A stretch of DNA of 64,000 bases from Aliiroseovarius subalbicans (lineage in GTDB: Bacteria; Pseudomonadota; Alphaproteobacteria; Rhodobacterales; Rhodobacteraceae), in the NCBI RefSeq assembly GCF_022678625.1, contig NZ_JALBYQ010000001.1:930001-994000 (forward strand), given 5' to 3'. The notes under the pieces are model-generated. The model did no database searches. It saw only the letters and a list, made by a program, of their open reading frames with translations, and was not told the origin of the DNA. A program made the translations under genes and the position numbers. This document shows, piece after piece, positions 8,256 to 17,466 of the stretch. Positions within the stretch are counted from its first letter, which is position 1. Every line of letters begins with the position of its first letter.

Positions 8256-9034
8256 TCCTGACCACGCCTCTGGCGGCCATCGGCCGGTCGACGCTGGCGC
8301 TTCTGGCGACCATCGGGCGCGTGACGCTGTTTGCCTTGTCGGCGCTCAGCCACATCCTGCGCCCGCCGTTCTATCCGCGCGAATTTGGCACGGCTTTGTT
8401 GAATATCGGCTGGTTCAGCTTGCCCGTCGTGGGCCTCACCGCCATTTTCACCGGCGGCGCGCTGGCGTTGCAAATCTATGCCGGCGGCCAACGTTTCAGT
8501 GCTGAGGCCGTGGTGCCGCAGATCGTCGCCATTGGCATGGTGCGCGAATTGGGCCCGGTTCTGGTCGGCCTGATGATCGCCGCGCGCGTCACCTCCTCGA
8601 TCGCCGCCGAGATCGCGACAATGAAGGTGACCGAACAGATCGATGCGCTGGTCACCCTGTCCACCCACCCCATGAAATACCTGACCGCGCCGCGGGTTCT
8701 GGCCGCCGTGATCACCGTGCCGGTGCTGGTCGGCATCGGTGACATCATCGGCATCTGGGGCGGGTTTCTGGTCGGCACCGGGCAGCTTGGCTTTGCCCCC
8801 GGCACTTATATCCAGAACACTTGGGATTTCCTGGAAACGCCCGACGTGGTGTCGTCACTTGTGAAAGGCGCCGTGTTCGGCTTCATCGCCGCCGTGATGG
8901 GCTGCTATCATGGCATGAATTCGGGTCGCGGGGCACAAGGCGTGGGACGCGCCACCAAATCCTCGGTCGAGGCGGCGGCGATCCTGATCCTGGCCGCCAA
9001 CTTCCTGCTCACCAACATGTTCTTCTCGTCATGA
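8252..9034 (+). CDS. mlaE: MlaE-family ABC transporter permease
   Basis: The 260-residue integral membrane protein has about five or six membrane segments. The conserved block [21 protein letters not shown] (about residues 89-109) and the [14 protein letters not shown] coupling segment are hallmarks of MlaE/YrbE permeases, which move phospholipid between the inner membrane and the periplasmic MlaD ring. The GTG start overlaps the alr stop, and the ATPase start overlaps its own stop (ATGA). An mlaD gene is not in this window, so the substrate-binding subunit must lie elsewhere. Confidence 0.93.
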   Translation: MILTTPLAAIGRSTLALLATIGRVTLFALSALSHILRPPFYPREFGTALLNIGWFSLPVVGLTAIFTGGALALQIYAGGQRFSAEAVVPQIVAIGMVRELGPVLVGLMIAARVTSSIAAEIATMKVTEQIDALVTLSTHPMKYLTAPRVLAAVITVPVLVGIGDIIGIWGGFLVGTGQLGFAPGTYIQNTWDFLETPDVVSSLVKGAVFGFIAAVMGCYHGMNSGRGAQGVGRATKSSVEAAAILILAANFLLTNMFFSS

Positions 9035-9777
9035 TCGAGCTTCGCGAGGTCCATAAAGGGTTCGGTGCCAAGAAGGTTCTGCAAGGGGTCAACCTGACCA
9101 TCCCGCGTGGCGAAAGCATGGTGGTGATCGGCGGCTCGGGCACCGGAAAATCCGTGCTTTTGAAATGTGTGCTGGGCTTGATGACACCGGACGCGGGCAC
9201 GATCCTGCTGGACGGCGAAGACGTGGCCCGCGCCGAGCGCGACGCCTTCCTGGCCCGTTTTGGCATGCTGTTTCAGGGCGGTGCGCTGTTTGACAGCCTT
9301 CCAGTTTGGCAAAACGTCGCCTTTCGCTTGCTGCGCGGGTCGCTGGCGCGCCCCCGTGACGAAGCCCGTGAGATTGCGATCGAAAAACTACGTCGTGTGG
9401 GGCTGAAACCCGACGTGGCCGACCTTTTCCCGGCCGAGCTGTCAGGCGGTATGCAGAAACGCGTGGGCCTGGCCCGTGCCATCGCCGCGGAGCCCGAGAT
9501 CATCTTCTTCGACGAACCCACCACCGGGCTCGACCCGATCATGGCCGGCGTGATCAACGAATTGATCCGCGAAATCGTTGTGGAAATGGGCGCGACCGCG
9601 ATGACGATCACCCATGACATGTCCTCGGTCCGTGCCATTTCCGACAAGGTGGCGATGCTGCACGAAGGCGTGATCCAGTGGACCGGCCCGGTGGCCGACC
9701 TGGATGCCAGCGGCGACCCCTATGTGGCGCAATTCATCAACGGCAGCGCCGACGGGCCGATCGAGGCTGTGCGCTGA
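9031..9777 (+). CDS. mlaF: MlaF-family ABC transporter ATP-binding protein
   Basis: The 248-residue ATPase has a Walker A GGSGTGKS (about residues 35-42), a Q-loop in FQGGALFDSLPVWQN, the ABC signature ELSGGMQKRV, a Walker B IIFFDEPTTGLDP and the switch histidine in ITHDM. The QGGALFDS and GGMQKRV wording is specific to the Mla/Ttg2 lipid-transport ATPases. It pairs with mlaE, whose stop it overlaps by four bases. The upstream in-frame extension to 8821 lies inside mlaE and is rejected. Confidence 0.93.
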   Translation: MIELREVHKGFGAKKVLQGVNLTIPRGESMVVIGGSGTGKSVLLKCVLGLMTPDAGTILLDGEDVARAERDAFLARFGMLFQGGALFDSLPVWQNVAFRLLRGSLARPRDEAREIAIEKLRRVGLKPDVADLFPAELSGGMQKRVGLARAIAAEPEIIFFDEPTTGLDPIMAGVINELIREIVVEMGATAMTITHDMSSVRAISDKVAMLHEGVIQWTGPVADLDASGDPYVAQFINGSADGPIEAVR

Positions 9778-9853
9778 ACGGGTTGACCCACCTTCCGCGT
9801 CGCAAACAAAGCCGCCCTTGACTTGGGAACACGTGTCAAACGATCCTCGCATC

Positions 9854-10312
9854 ATGACGGATTTTGAAACCCGCTGTAAATGCGGACAAACCACCGCACG
9901 GTTTTCGATTAAACCGAGGGCCCGGTTTCGCTGCCACTGCACAAAGTGCCAGAGTGTTTACAAATCATCTTATGCGGATGCTTTGGTTTTCCGAAGAGGC
10001 CAGGTTCGAATTGACGACAGCGACAAGATCAAATGGGTTCACACCAAGCGCCCGTCGCCTCTGATCCGAGGCCTTTGCAAAACCTGCGACGCCCCGGTGC
10101 TTGCACACTTTTTCGGGGCCTTGTCGATGGTGCCCGCTCTTTCGGTGTCAGGGCTGGAATTGCCCCCGGTCAACTGCGACATCTACTATCGGACGCGAAC
10201 CAAAGATATTGACGACGATGTCCCGAAATACGCGGGTGCCATGGCTACTTACGCTGGATTGACCATGCCATTTCTTGGAGTCCTTTTGGCAACGGGGCGT
10301 TCCGTTAGATAG
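9854..10312 (+). CDS. GFA family (glutathione-dependent formaldehyde-activating-like) protein
   Basis: The 152-residue protein contains the zinc-binding cysteine pattern of the GFA/CENP-V fold: CKCG near the N-terminus, CHCTKC (about residues 31-36) and CKTCDAP (about 77-83). True Gfa condenses formaldehyde with glutathione, but most members of this large family have unknown roles. The first ATG consistent with the fold is at 9854, with no clear ribosome site. The gene and its downstream 160 bp are visibly richer in A/T than the neighbours and use codons such as AAA and TTT more freely, which suggests later acquisition. Confidence 0.8.
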   Translation: MTDFETRCKCGQTTARFSIKPRARFRCHCTKCQSVYKSSYADALVFRRGQVRIDDSDKIKWVHTKRPSPLIRGLCKTCDAPVLAHFFGALSMVPALSVSGLELPPVNCDIYYRTRTKDIDDDVPKYAGAMATYAGLTMPFLGVLLATGRSVR

Positions 10313-10474
10313 TCTAATGTGTTCCGAATTGGCGCGGCTTGAAGAATTGAGAATGGGAAAGTAAATCCCGTTTCGGCACCAAAGGAACCTTCGGAATACA
10401 AGATAAGTGTGGTCGGCAGGCGTCGTGACGGTTCCCATATTGGCAAGGTGCCGAAATCTCGGTAGGTCTCGGGC
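10313..10474. other. non-coding A/T-richer spacer
   Basis: No convincing gene is seen between the GFA gene and the PqiA-like gene. The base composition continues that of the GFA gene. Open frames on the minus strand lack any recognisable motif. Confidence 0.5.
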
Positions 10475-10906
10475 ATGTTGAAATATGCCAACCTCACTCT
10501 TCTGATCCTATTCCCCGTCGCCTGGTTCGCGCCCCTGATGCGCGCGGGGATCGCCCTGCCCCTGTTCGGGCTGAGCGAGATCAGCGTGATCTCGGGTCTG
10601 CAAAGCCTGTGGGAAACCGACGTGGCGTTGGCGCTGCTGGTCACGTTTTTTGCTATCTTTTCGCCTTATCTCAAGACGATCGGCCTGGGCTTGATCCATT
10701 TTGGCATGCTGCGCCGCCGGGTGCTGCCGGTGCTGAACGTTCTGGGCAAACTGGCGATGGCCGACGTGTTCCTGATCGCGCTCTACATTGTTGTGTTCAA
10801 AGGCGTGGGCATGGCCAAGGTCGAAACCGCCTGGGGGCTATATCTGTTCACCGGCTGCATTCTGGCTTCGCTAGCCATCAGCCACCTGACTGTGAAACGG
10901 CGCTAA
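10475..10906 (+). CDS. PqiA-like (paraquat-inducible protein A) membrane protein
   Basis: The 143-residue protein has four hydrophobic segments (about residues 6-22, 48-70, 86-108 and 118-136). The GLSEISVISGLQSLWE loop and the GLGLIHFGMLRRR turn resemble one half of a PqiA domain, which is normally duplicated and lies next to MCE-domain PqiB. No pqiB is adjacent. In E. coli PqiA takes part in lipid trafficking between membranes. This single-domain version may have a related envelope role. It could have been named only as a four-TM protein. Confidence 0.7.
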   Translation: MLKYANLTLLILFPVAWFAPLMRAGIALPLFGLSEISVISGLQSLWETDVALALLVTFFAIFSPYLKTIGLGLIHFGMLRRRVLPVLNVLGKLAMADVFLIALYIVVFKGVGMAKVETAWGLYLFTGCILASLAISHLTVKRR

Positions 10907-10936
10907 CGGGCCGGAAGATCCTCAAGGCTTTCAATT

Positions 10937-10957
10937 CGTTTTCTATGCAAGAAAGCG
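10937..10957 (+). repeat. degenerate copy of the double-hairpin element
   Basis: CGTTTTCT-ATGC-AAGAAAGCG lies 30 bp after the PqiA-like stop. It resembles the second hairpin of the elements at 7096 and 28188 but has mismatches and lacks the first hairpin. It may still work as a terminator. Confidence 0.4.
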
Positions 10958-11012
10958 CATCACAAACACCCACGTTCTTGCGACGCTCTCAGGATTGAGG
11001 CACAACAGCCGG

Positions 11013-12377
11013 ATGGCAAAGACCAATTCTTTCACCTGTAACGCCTGCGGCGCGGCCCATACCAAATGGTCGGGGCGCTGTGAGGCCTGTGGCGCCTGGA
11101 ATTCCATCGTCGAAGAGGCACCCCTGTCCGCTGGGCCAGCCTCGAAAAGCCTGGGCGGCAAGCGCGGCGCCAATATGGTCCTGACAGATCTGGCGACCGA
11201 AGAAGCGCCGCCGCAGCGCACGATCTCTGGCGTGGCTGAGCTCGACCGGGTGCTTGGCGGTGGGCTGGTGCCGTCCTCAGCCATTCTGGTAGGCGGTGAT
11301 CCGGGCATCGGCAAATCCACCCTGCTGTTGCAGGCCGCCGCGCAATTTGCCCATCGCGGGTTGAAAACCATCTATGTCTCGGGCGAAGAAGCCACGGCAC
11401 AAGTGCGCATGCGCGCGCAACGGCTGGGGCTGGAAAAGGCACCCGTAAAGCTGGCCGCCGAGACCAACCTGCGCGACATTCTGACCACGTTGGACGCCGA
11501 AAAACCCGACCTTGTCATCATCGATTCGATCCAGACCATGTGGGCCGACAACGTGGAAAGCGCACCCGGCAGCGTCAGCCAGGTGCGCGCCGCGGCGCAT
11601 GAGTTGACGACCTTCGCCAAACGGCGCGGGATATCCGTGGTTCTGGTCGGCCACGTCACCAAGGATGGTCAGATCGCCGGCCCGCGTGTGGTCGAACACA
11701 TGGTCGACACCGTGCTCTATTTCGAAGGCGAACGCGGCCACCAGTTTCGCATCCTGCGCGCGGTGAAGAACCGCTTTGGACCAGCCGACGAAATCGGCGT
11801 GTTTGAGATGACCGGCACCGGGCTGGCCGAGGTGTTGAACCCCTCGGCCCTGTTCCTGTCTGACCGCGAAGACCCGGCCCCCGGCAGCGTCGTCTTCGCC
11901 GGGATTGAGGGCACCCGCCCGGTTCTGGTCGAGCTTCAGGCACTGGTCGCCCCCAGCCCGCATTCGCAGCCGCGCCGCTCGGTCTTGGGCTGGGACAGCG
12001 GGCGCCTGGCGATGATCCTGGCCGTTCTTGAGGCACGATGTGGCATTCCTTTCACGGGCTTGGATGTCTACCTTAACGTCGCGGGTGGGATGAAGATCAC
12101 CGAACCGGCCGCGGATCTGGCTGTTGCGGCGGCGCTACTTTCTGCGCGCGAGGATGCGGCGATCCCGAAAGACACTGTGGTTTTCGGCGAAATCAGCCTA
12201 TCAGGGGCATTGCGCCCGGTGGGGCAAACGGAAAACCGCTTGAAAGAAGCCCAAAAACTTGGTTTCTCAGCGGCAATCGCACCGGCGCAGAGCAAACTTG
12301 GCTCCAAATCGGGGCTGAAGGTCCAGAAAATGCCCGACCTTGTGGGCTTTGCGGGCGAGATATTCGGCGCGGGATGA
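11013..12377 (+). CDS. radA: DNA repair protein RadA
   Basis: The 454-residue protein aids branch migration in homologous recombination. It begins with a four-cysteine zinc finger (CNACG...CEACG, residues 9-28), followed by a RecA-like ATPase with Walker A GGDPGIGKST, then the RadA-specific KNRFG motif and a C-terminal Lon-protease-like domain (EISLSGALRPV). The start at ATG 11013 gives the usual family length. A TTG at 10995 is possible but would add an atypical tail. cvpA follows after 28 bp, as it does in related alphaproteobacteria. Confidence 0.96.
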   Translation: MAKTNSFTCNACGAAHTKWSGRCEACGAWNSIVEEAPLSAGPASKSLGGKRGANMVLTDLATEEAPPQRTISGVAELDRVLGGGLVPSSAILVGGDPGIGKSTLLLQAAAQFAHRGLKTIYVSGEEATAQVRMRAQRLGLEKAPVKLAAETNLRDILTTLDAEKPDLVIIDSIQTMWADNVESAPGSVSQVRAAAHELTTFAKRRGISVVLVGHVTKDGQIAGPRVVEHMVDTVLYFEGERGHQFRILRAVKNRFGPADEIGVFEMTGTGLAEVLNPSALFLSDREDPAPGSVVFAGIEGTRPVLVELQALVAPSPHSQPRRSVLGWDSGRLAMILAVLEARCGIPFTGLDVYLNVAGGMKITEPAADLAVAAALLSAREDAAIPKDTVVFGEISLSGALRPVGQTENRLKEAQKLGFSAAIAPAQSKLGSKSGLKVQKMPDLVGFAGEIFGAG

Positions 12378-12405
12378 ACCGCTAGAGAAGGCTCAGAGGG
12401 CAAGA

Positions 12406-12969
12406 ATGGAAGCGTTCACAATCATCGATGGCGTCGTGGCTGTTGTTATCCTGGTATCGGCAATCCTGGCCTATTCGCGCGGTTTCGTGCGAGAAGGCAT
12501 GTCAATTGCCGGCTGGATCGTCGCGGCGATCCTGGCCTACATGTTTGCCCCCAAGGCGCGGCCTTTGATCGAACAGATCCCGGTCCTGCGTGATTTTATC
12601 GCCGACAGTTGCGAATTGTCGATGATCGCCTCCTTTGCCGCCGTGTTCGCGCTGGCGCTTGTGGTTGTGTCGATCTTCACACCACTTTTTGCCTCGGCAG
12701 TGCAACGTTCGGCCCTTGGCGGGGTTGACCAGGCGCTTGGCTTTATCTTCGGCGTCGCGCGCGGCGTGCTTTTGGTCGCCATCGCTTTGGTGATCTACGA
12801 CCGCGTGGTGACCACGGACACGATCCCGATGGTGGATGATTCCCGCACCGCGAAGGTGTTTGCCCGCACTCAGGACCGCATCAACGACCAGATCCCCGCC
12901 GACGCACCCGGCTGGATCGTCGAACGCTATGAGGCACTGGTTGGCGCCTGCAGCGCGGGCGCCAACTGA
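12406..12969 (+). CDS. cvpA: CvpA family membrane protein
   Basis: The 187-residue protein has four predicted membrane segments (about residues 5-22, 30-48, 68-92 and 103-125) and the CvpA hallmark LAYSRGFVREGMSIAGWI near the N-terminus. In E. coli CvpA is needed for colicin V production and envelope stress resistance, and it is commonly encoded just before purF. Here too purF follows, after a 249-bp gap. The ribosome site is the AGAGGG seven bases before the ATG. Molecular function is unresolved in the family. Confidence 0.9.
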   Translation: MEAFTIIDGVVAVVILVSAILAYSRGFVREGMSIAGWIVAAILAYMFAPKARPLIEQIPVLRDFIADSCELSMIASFAAVFALALVVVSIFTPLFASAVQRSALGGVDQALGFIFGVARGVLLVAIALVIYDRVVTTDTIPMVDDSRTAKVFARTQDRINDQIPADAPGWIVERYEALVGACSAGAN

Positions 12970-13218
12970 CCCCTGCCCCGCAGCCTTGCGTGGCGCCTCT
13001 GAAACGATGGGCGCCTCGCCAATCCCTGATTTTACCAGCCACGCCCGCCTGTGTGACGCGGCCCTTGGCGTCCGTTTTGTCCAAAGCTTGGGTGTAACAG
13101 CCGCTTTACGCGGCCATCTGAGCCAAAACCACGCATCCCCCCTGATCGGCTGGTGACACAGCGCCGCCGAGCGACTAAGACAGGGCCATCCAAGATCCCG
13201 GATTCGGAGCTGCTGCCC
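12970..13218. other. intergenic region before purF
   Basis: The 249 bases contain no recognisable RNA or riboswitch. A GTG at 13153 is in frame with purF and would add 22 residues without similarity, so the ATG at 13219 is preferred. Confidence 0.45.
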
Positions 13219-14682
13219 ATGCTGCCTGCCATGCCCCCTGCCCACCCCTTCGACGATGACAAGCTGAAGGAGGAATGCGGCGTTTTCGGCGTGATCGGCC
13301 TGGCGGATGCTGCGAATTTCGTGGCGCTTGGCCTGCACGCGTTGCAGCACCGGGGACAGGAAGCCGGCGGCATCGTCACCCATGACCCGGAACATGGCTT
13401 CAACTCGGCGCGGCGTTTCGGCTATGTGCGGGACAATTTCACGTCTCAGAAACTGATGGAAACCCTGCCCGGGCCCCTGGGCATCGGCCACGTGCGCTAT
13501 TCCACCGCCGGCTCGAAGGGCGCCGTGATCCGCGACGTGCAGCCGTTTTTCGGCGAATTTTCCATGGGCGGGGCCGCGATCGCCCACAACGGCAACATCA
13601 CCAACGCCAATGCCTTGCGCAAAGAACTGATCGAGCGCGGTTCGATCTTCCAAAGCTCCTCGGACAGCGAATGCATCATCCACCTGATGGCGCGCAGCCT
13701 GCAACGCAACATCCCCGAGCGGATGGAAGACGCGCTGCGTCGGGTCGAGGGCGCATTTTCCGTCGTCGCCATGACGCGCACCAAGCTGATCGGCGTGCGC
13801 GACCCACTGGGCGTGCGCCCCTTGGTTCTGGGGCAGCTTGGCGACGGCTGGGTGCTCAGCTCAGAAACCTGTGCACTTGACATCATCGGTGCACAATTCG
13901 TGCGCGACGTTGAACCGGGCGAAATGGTTGTGATCACCGACAAGGGGGTGGAAAGCCACTATCCCTTCCGCAAGACCCCGTCGCGGTTCTGCATCTTCGA
14001 ACATGTCTATTTCTCGCGCCCCGACAGCATCATCGGCGGGCGCAGCGTCTATGAAACCCGCCGCCAGATCGGCGTTGAACTTGCGCGTGAAAACCCGGTC
14101 GAGGCCGACCTGGTCTGCCCGGTGCCCGACTCAGGCACGCCCGCAGCGATCGGCTTCAGCCAGGAAAGCGGCATTCCCTATGCGATGGGTATCATCCGCA
14201 ACCAATACATGGGCCGCACCTTCATCGAGCCAACCGAGCACATCCGAAACATGGGCGTGCGCCTGAAGCTGAACGTGAACCGCGCGCTGATCAAGGGCAA
14301 GCGGGTGATCCTGGTTGATGACAGCGTGGTGCGCGGCACCACCAGCCGCAAGATCAAGGAAATGATCCTGGACGCGGGCGCGGCCGAAGTGCATTTCCGC
14401 ATTGCGTCGCCCCCCACGGCCTGGCCATGTTTCTATGGCGTCGACACGCCGCAGCGCGAAAAGCTGCTGGCAGCCACGATGAGCGAAGAAGAGATGCGCG
14501 CGCATCTGGCGGTGGACAGCCTCAAGTTCATCTCGCTCGACGGGCTGTACCGCGCTGTCGGCGAGGCAAAGGGGCGTGACGCCGCCTGCCCGCAATACTG
14601 CGACGCCTGCTTCTCGGGCGAATACCCCGTGGCCCCCGCCGACATGATCGAAAAGGGATTTGAGATGCAGGCGGCCGAATAA
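13219..14682 (+). CDS. purF: amidophosphoribosyltransferase
   Basis: The 487-residue enzyme catalyses the first step of purine synthesis, replacing pyrophosphate of PRPP with ammonia from glutamine. A short propeptide precedes the catalytic cysteine in EECGVFGVIG (C21). The N-terminal Ntn-hydrolase domain (ALQHRGQEAGG, SSDSECI) is followed by a type I phosphoribosyltransferase domain with the PRPP loop VILVDDSVVRGTTS. Cysteines at SRFC, AWPC and CPQYCDAC match the [4Fe-4S]-bearing, Bacillus-like class. The start was chosen for the GGAG site nine bases upstream. Confidence 0.96.
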   Translation: MLPAMPPAHPFDDDKLKEECGVFGVIGLADAANFVALGLHALQHRGQEAGGIVTHDPEHGFNSARRFGYVRDNFTSQKLMETLPGPLGIGHVRYSTAGSKGAVIRDVQPFFGEFSMGGAAIAHNGNITNANALRKELIERGSIFQSSSDSECIIHLMARSLQRNIPERMEDALRRVEGAFSVVAMTRTKLIGVRDPLGVRPLVLGQLGDGWVLSSETCALDIIGAQFVRDVEPGEMVVITDKGVESHYPFRKTPSRFCIFEHVYFSRPDSIIGGRSVYETRRQIGVELARENPVEADLVCPVPDSGTPAAIGFSQESGIPYAMGIIRNQYMGRTFIEPTEHIRNMGVRLKLNVNRALIKGKRVILVDDSVVRGTTSRKIKEMILDAGAAEVHFRIASPPTAWPCFYGVDTPQREKLLAATMSEEEMRAHLAVDSLKFISLDGLYRAVGEAKGRDAACPQYCDACFSGEYPVAPADMIEKGFEMQAAE

Positions 14683-14686
14683 GGCG

Positions 14687-15319
14687 TCAACTGTCCGGCA
14701 GATCAAGAATGTGTTCCGGTGCCCGGGGCACCGCGTCAGGCGCAGGCGTTGCAGGCGGCATCGTCTGGTCCAACTCTTCGCTCCACTCGAAATCCGCCCC
14801 AACATAGCCCAAGCAGGTGTCGCTGAATTTCGAGCCTGGATAGACATCCAGAATGGTGATCTGCACGTGCCGGTGGTTCAAAAGTCGCGCCAGATCGACG
14901 TGGCTTTCCAGCGGATGATCAGGCAACTGAACAACCTCGCGCAGCGCGGTGTCGGTCACGATCTCGATCCGGCGTGGGCGGGCGTTGTTGAAATACGCCG
15001 TTTCAGATTTGCCATAGCCGTTCATGAAAATCAGCCGGCTGAACGGCGGCGACCCGCCGAAGCTCAGCGTGATCACCTCGCCCACACCGACGCCGTCAAC
15101 GCCTTCGCACCAAGCGCTGTCGGGATTGCCATCAAACAGGTTTTCCGGGCCATAGTCATTGCCAGCCTGCCCCGGCAACACCGAGGTGGCACAATAGGTC
15201 ACCGCATCCACGAACTGGGTCGCGCCCATCGTGGCGCAGGTGTCAGCCTCGACCGACGTGGAAACCGCAAGCGCGCTGGCCAGCACGATTGCAAAGGCTC
15301 TTCGCTGTGTTCTTGTCAC
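14687..15319 (-). CDS. secreted protein with NADase-type glycan-binding (discoidin-like) domain
   Basis: The 210-residue precursor starts at GTG 15319, with GAGGGAAAG six bases upstream. It has a signal peptide (AFAIVLASALAVSTSVEA). The mature part looks like a galactose-binding beta-sandwich: ENLFDGNPDSAWCEGVDGVGVGE, LSFGGSPPFSRLIFMNGYGKS and an ITILDVYPGSKFSDTCLG strand. This arrangement occurs in secreted proteins annotated with an 'NADase-type glycan-binding domain'. Six cysteines suggest disulfides in the periplasm or outside. No enzyme domain accompanies it, so it may only bind a glycan. It converges on purF with four bases between. Confidence 0.75.
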   Translation of the reverse strand: MTRTQRRAFAIVLASALAVSTSVEADTCATMGATQFVDAVTYCATSVLPGQAGNDYGPENLFDGNPDSAWCEGVDGVGVGEVITLSFGGSPPFSRLIFMNGYGKSETAYFNNARPRRIEIVTDTALREVVQLPDHPLESHVDLARLLNHRHVQITILDVYPGSKFSDTCLGYVGADFEWSEELDQTMPPATPAPDAVPRAPEHILDLPDS

Positions 15320-15610
15320 GTCTTTCCCTCTACGCTCACGCCACCGAATGCACCACGGCCCAACTTTTGCATTGTTGGCGTGGTTGGCACAGCGGTCCCG
15401 CACAACGCCTTCGTTTGCCTGCATTCTACCGCAGGTCGTCGGCGGCTTCCTTGACCTGCCTCACAGGCGACACTTGGCAACATGACGCCGGTTGCGCTGC
15501 AATGCGGCGAAACCCCGCCCACCGCGTGCACACACATCCGGGCACGCTTTTCTTCTCGGTACGAGGCTGATACCCGCCCGCCCTCACGCAACGGTCAGGA
15601 CAGGCGCAAA
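15320..15610. other. intergenic region between divergent genes
   Basis: The roughly 290 bases must hold promoters for the secreted protein (minus) and the small protein at 15611 (plus). No clear sigma-70 pair, RNA gene or repeat is visible. Open frames here have unlikely composition. Confidence 0.4.
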
Positions 15611-15877
15611 ATGAGCAACGCAGCCCAGGAAACACCGAAAAACGTCGCCGACGAGGCAACCAAACCGGCCGATCTGTCGTCGGGTCGCACGCTGTTGATC
15701 GGCACCGCCGGACCGGACGGCGCGATGAGCGCACTTGTGCGTCTGTCGGGCGGGAAAATCGTCAAACTCGCCACCGGCGACCGGCTGGACGGGGGTAAGG
15801 TTCAAAATATTGAAACCGGGCGATTGACCCTGCTCAGGCGCGGTCATAGCGAGACCCTGACTGTGCCCAGCTCCTAA
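15611..15877 (+). CDS. small protein resembling a PilP/GspC homology region
   Basis: The 88-residue protein starts at ATG 15611, with an unstructured first 25 residues. The rest (LLIGTAGPDGAMSALVRLS, VKLATGDRLDGGKVQNI, LTLLRRGHSETLTV) has the strand pattern and 'GDRLDGG' turn seen in the small beta domain of type IV pilus PilP and type II secretion GspC. There is no signal peptide or membrane segment and no pilus gene nearby. The likeness is by eye only. The gene may stand alone or belong with the dehydrogenase gene starting 53 bp further on. Confidence 0.6.
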   Translation: MSNAAQETPKNVADEATKPADLSSGRTLLIGTAGPDGAMSALVRLSGGKIVKLATGDRLDGGKVQNIETGRLTLLRRGHSETLTVPSS

Positions 15878-15930
15878 CCCCCGCCACCTTCATGCTTGAC
15901 GCACCGGGCAAGTTGCCGCAAACCCGCGCC

Positions 15931-16584
15931 ATGACAGTCGAGACACAGAAAACCGCCCTGATCACCGGCGCCTCGCGCGGTCTGGGCGCCGCATTGGCCG
16001 AAGCCTTGGCTCCGACCCACCACATCATTGCCGTTGGGCGCACCACCGGCGCGCTGGAGGAGCTGGACGACCGGATCCAGGCCGCAGGCGGCTCGGCCAC
16101 GCTGGCACCGCTGGACGTGACCGATAAGGGCGCGATGGCGCATCTGTGCCGATCGATCTTTGACCGCTGGGGCAATCTGGACCTTTGGGCGCATACCGCG
16201 ATCTATGGCCCGGCCCTGATGCCGACCTCGGATCTGGACGACAAGGGCTGGACCCGCGCCTGGACGACAAATGTCGAAGCCACACGCGTGTTGATCCACA
16301 TGGTGAACGCGCTGATGACCGACGAGAGCACGGCGCTGTTTTTCCACGATGACCACGCTGGTGAACCGTTCTTTGCCGGCTATGGCGCCAGCAAGGCCGC
16401 GCAAATGGCCCTGGTGCGCAGCTGGGCGGCCGAGAACGCCCGGATCGGCCCGCGCGTGGTCATTGCCGAGCCCAAACCGCTGGCCACCGCGATGCGCTCG
16501 CGCTTCTTCCCGGGCGAAAACCGCGCGCCGCTGGCGGCACCGGCAGACGAAGCTGCACGCATTCTTACCGATCTCGCGATCTGA
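15931..16584 (+). CDS. short-chain dehydrogenase/reductase (SDR) family protein
   Basis: The 217-residue protein has the SDR coenzyme loop TALITGASRGLGAAL (TGxxxGxG) near residue 8 and the active-site YGASKAAQ (Tyr-x-x-x-Lys) near residue 150. The usual NNAG motif is altered to WAHTAIYG, and the serine of the catalytic triad is not obvious (FFHDDHAGEP). It may therefore be a weak or altered oxidoreductase. The ATG at 15931 puts the coenzyme loop at the normal distance from the N-terminus. A longer start at 15892 is less likely. The substrate is unknown. Confidence 0.85.
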   Translation: MTVETQKTALITGASRGLGAALAEALAPTHHIIAVGRTTGALEELDDRIQAAGGSATLAPLDVTDKGAMAHLCRSIFDRWGNLDLWAHTAIYGPALMPTSDLDDKGWTRAWTTNVEATRVLIHMVNALMTDESTALFFHDDHAGEPFFAGYGASKAAQMALVRSWAAENARIGPRVVIAEPKPLATAMRSRFFPGENRAPLAAPADEAARILTDLAI

Positions 16585-16680
16585 CGCGCTCCGCCCTTCC
16601 CCCCTGCAAACCGCTCAAGCTGCCTTGCCGCACGCGCAGCACTCGCCTATTGAGGGGGCGTAGCAGTCAAAGGCGGCCCC

Positions 16681-17466
16681 ATGCGCATTCTTCTTACCAA
16701 TGACGATGGTATAAACGCCCCAGGGCTTGTGGTGGCCCAGGCCATTGCCGAACAGATCGCCGGCCCCGAGGGCGAGATCTGGACCGTGGCGCCTGCGTTT
16801 GAGCAATCAGGCGTCGGCCATTGCATCAGCTATACCCATCCCTTCATGGTCGCCAAGCAGGGCGAACGCCGTTTTGCCGCCGAGGGCAGCCCCGCCGATT
16901 GCGTGTTGGCGGCGGTCTATGACGTGATGCCCGAACGGCCCGATCTGGTGCTGTCTGGGGTGAACCGCGGCAACAACGCGGCCGAGAACACGCTTTACTC
17001 CGGCACCATCGGGGCGGCGATGGAGGCCGCGCTGCAGAACATCCCGGCGATCGCCATGTCGCAGTATTTCGGGCCGGGCAATGCCAGCCTGGACGACCCG
17101 TTCGAGGCCGCCGTGGCCCATGGCGCGGGGATCGTGCGCAAGCTTTTGGATCAGGCTCCCTGGGAGCACGGCGCTGACTACCGCCTGTTTTACAACGTGA
17201 ATTTCCCGCCCCACGCCGCCGCCGACGTCAAGGGCGCGCGAGTGACACGGCAGGGTTGGCGACCCAACACCTTTTTCGGGGTCGAGCCGCACACAGCGCC
17301 TTCGGGGCGCAAGTTCCTGTGGATCAAGGGCGGGCCGCAGCACGAACCGACGGCTGAAGGGAGCGACGCGGCGGCGAACCTGGCAGGCTATAGCTCGATC
17401 ACCCCTATGCGCGCGGATCTGACCGCCCATGACGCCCTGCCCAAACTGGACGCGATCTTCGAATGA
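16681..17466 (+). CDS. surE: 5'/3'-nucleotidase SurE
   Basis: The 261-residue metal-dependent phosphatase acts on nucleoside monophosphates. The N-terminus [16 protein letters not shown] carries the Asp-Asp metal pair at residues 8-9. [11 protein letters not shown] and [24 protein letters not shown] contain the further conserved Ser, Asn and the family signature. AAAGGCGG precedes the start. The gene overlaps pcm by four bases (ATGA). surE-pcm-nlpD is a widely conserved order linked to stationary-phase survival. Confidence 0.95.
   Translation: MRILLTNDDGINAPGLVVAQAIAEQIAGPEGEIWTVAPAFEQSGVGHCISYTHPFMVAKQGERRFAAEGSPADCVLAAVYDVMPERPDLVLSGVNRGNNAAENTLYSGTIGAAMEAALQNIPAIAMSQYFGPGNASLDDPFEAAVAHGAGIVRKLLDQAPWEHGADYRLFYNVNFPPHAAADVKGARVTRQGWRPNTFFGVEPHTAPSGRKFLWIKGGPQHEPTAEGSDAAANLAGYSSITPMRADLTAHDALPKLDAIFE

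Noticed and set aside
9818-9839. TTGAC and GTCAA half-sites before the GFA gene
   Set aside because: They are separated by 12 bases rather than 4, so they cannot form an FNR site.
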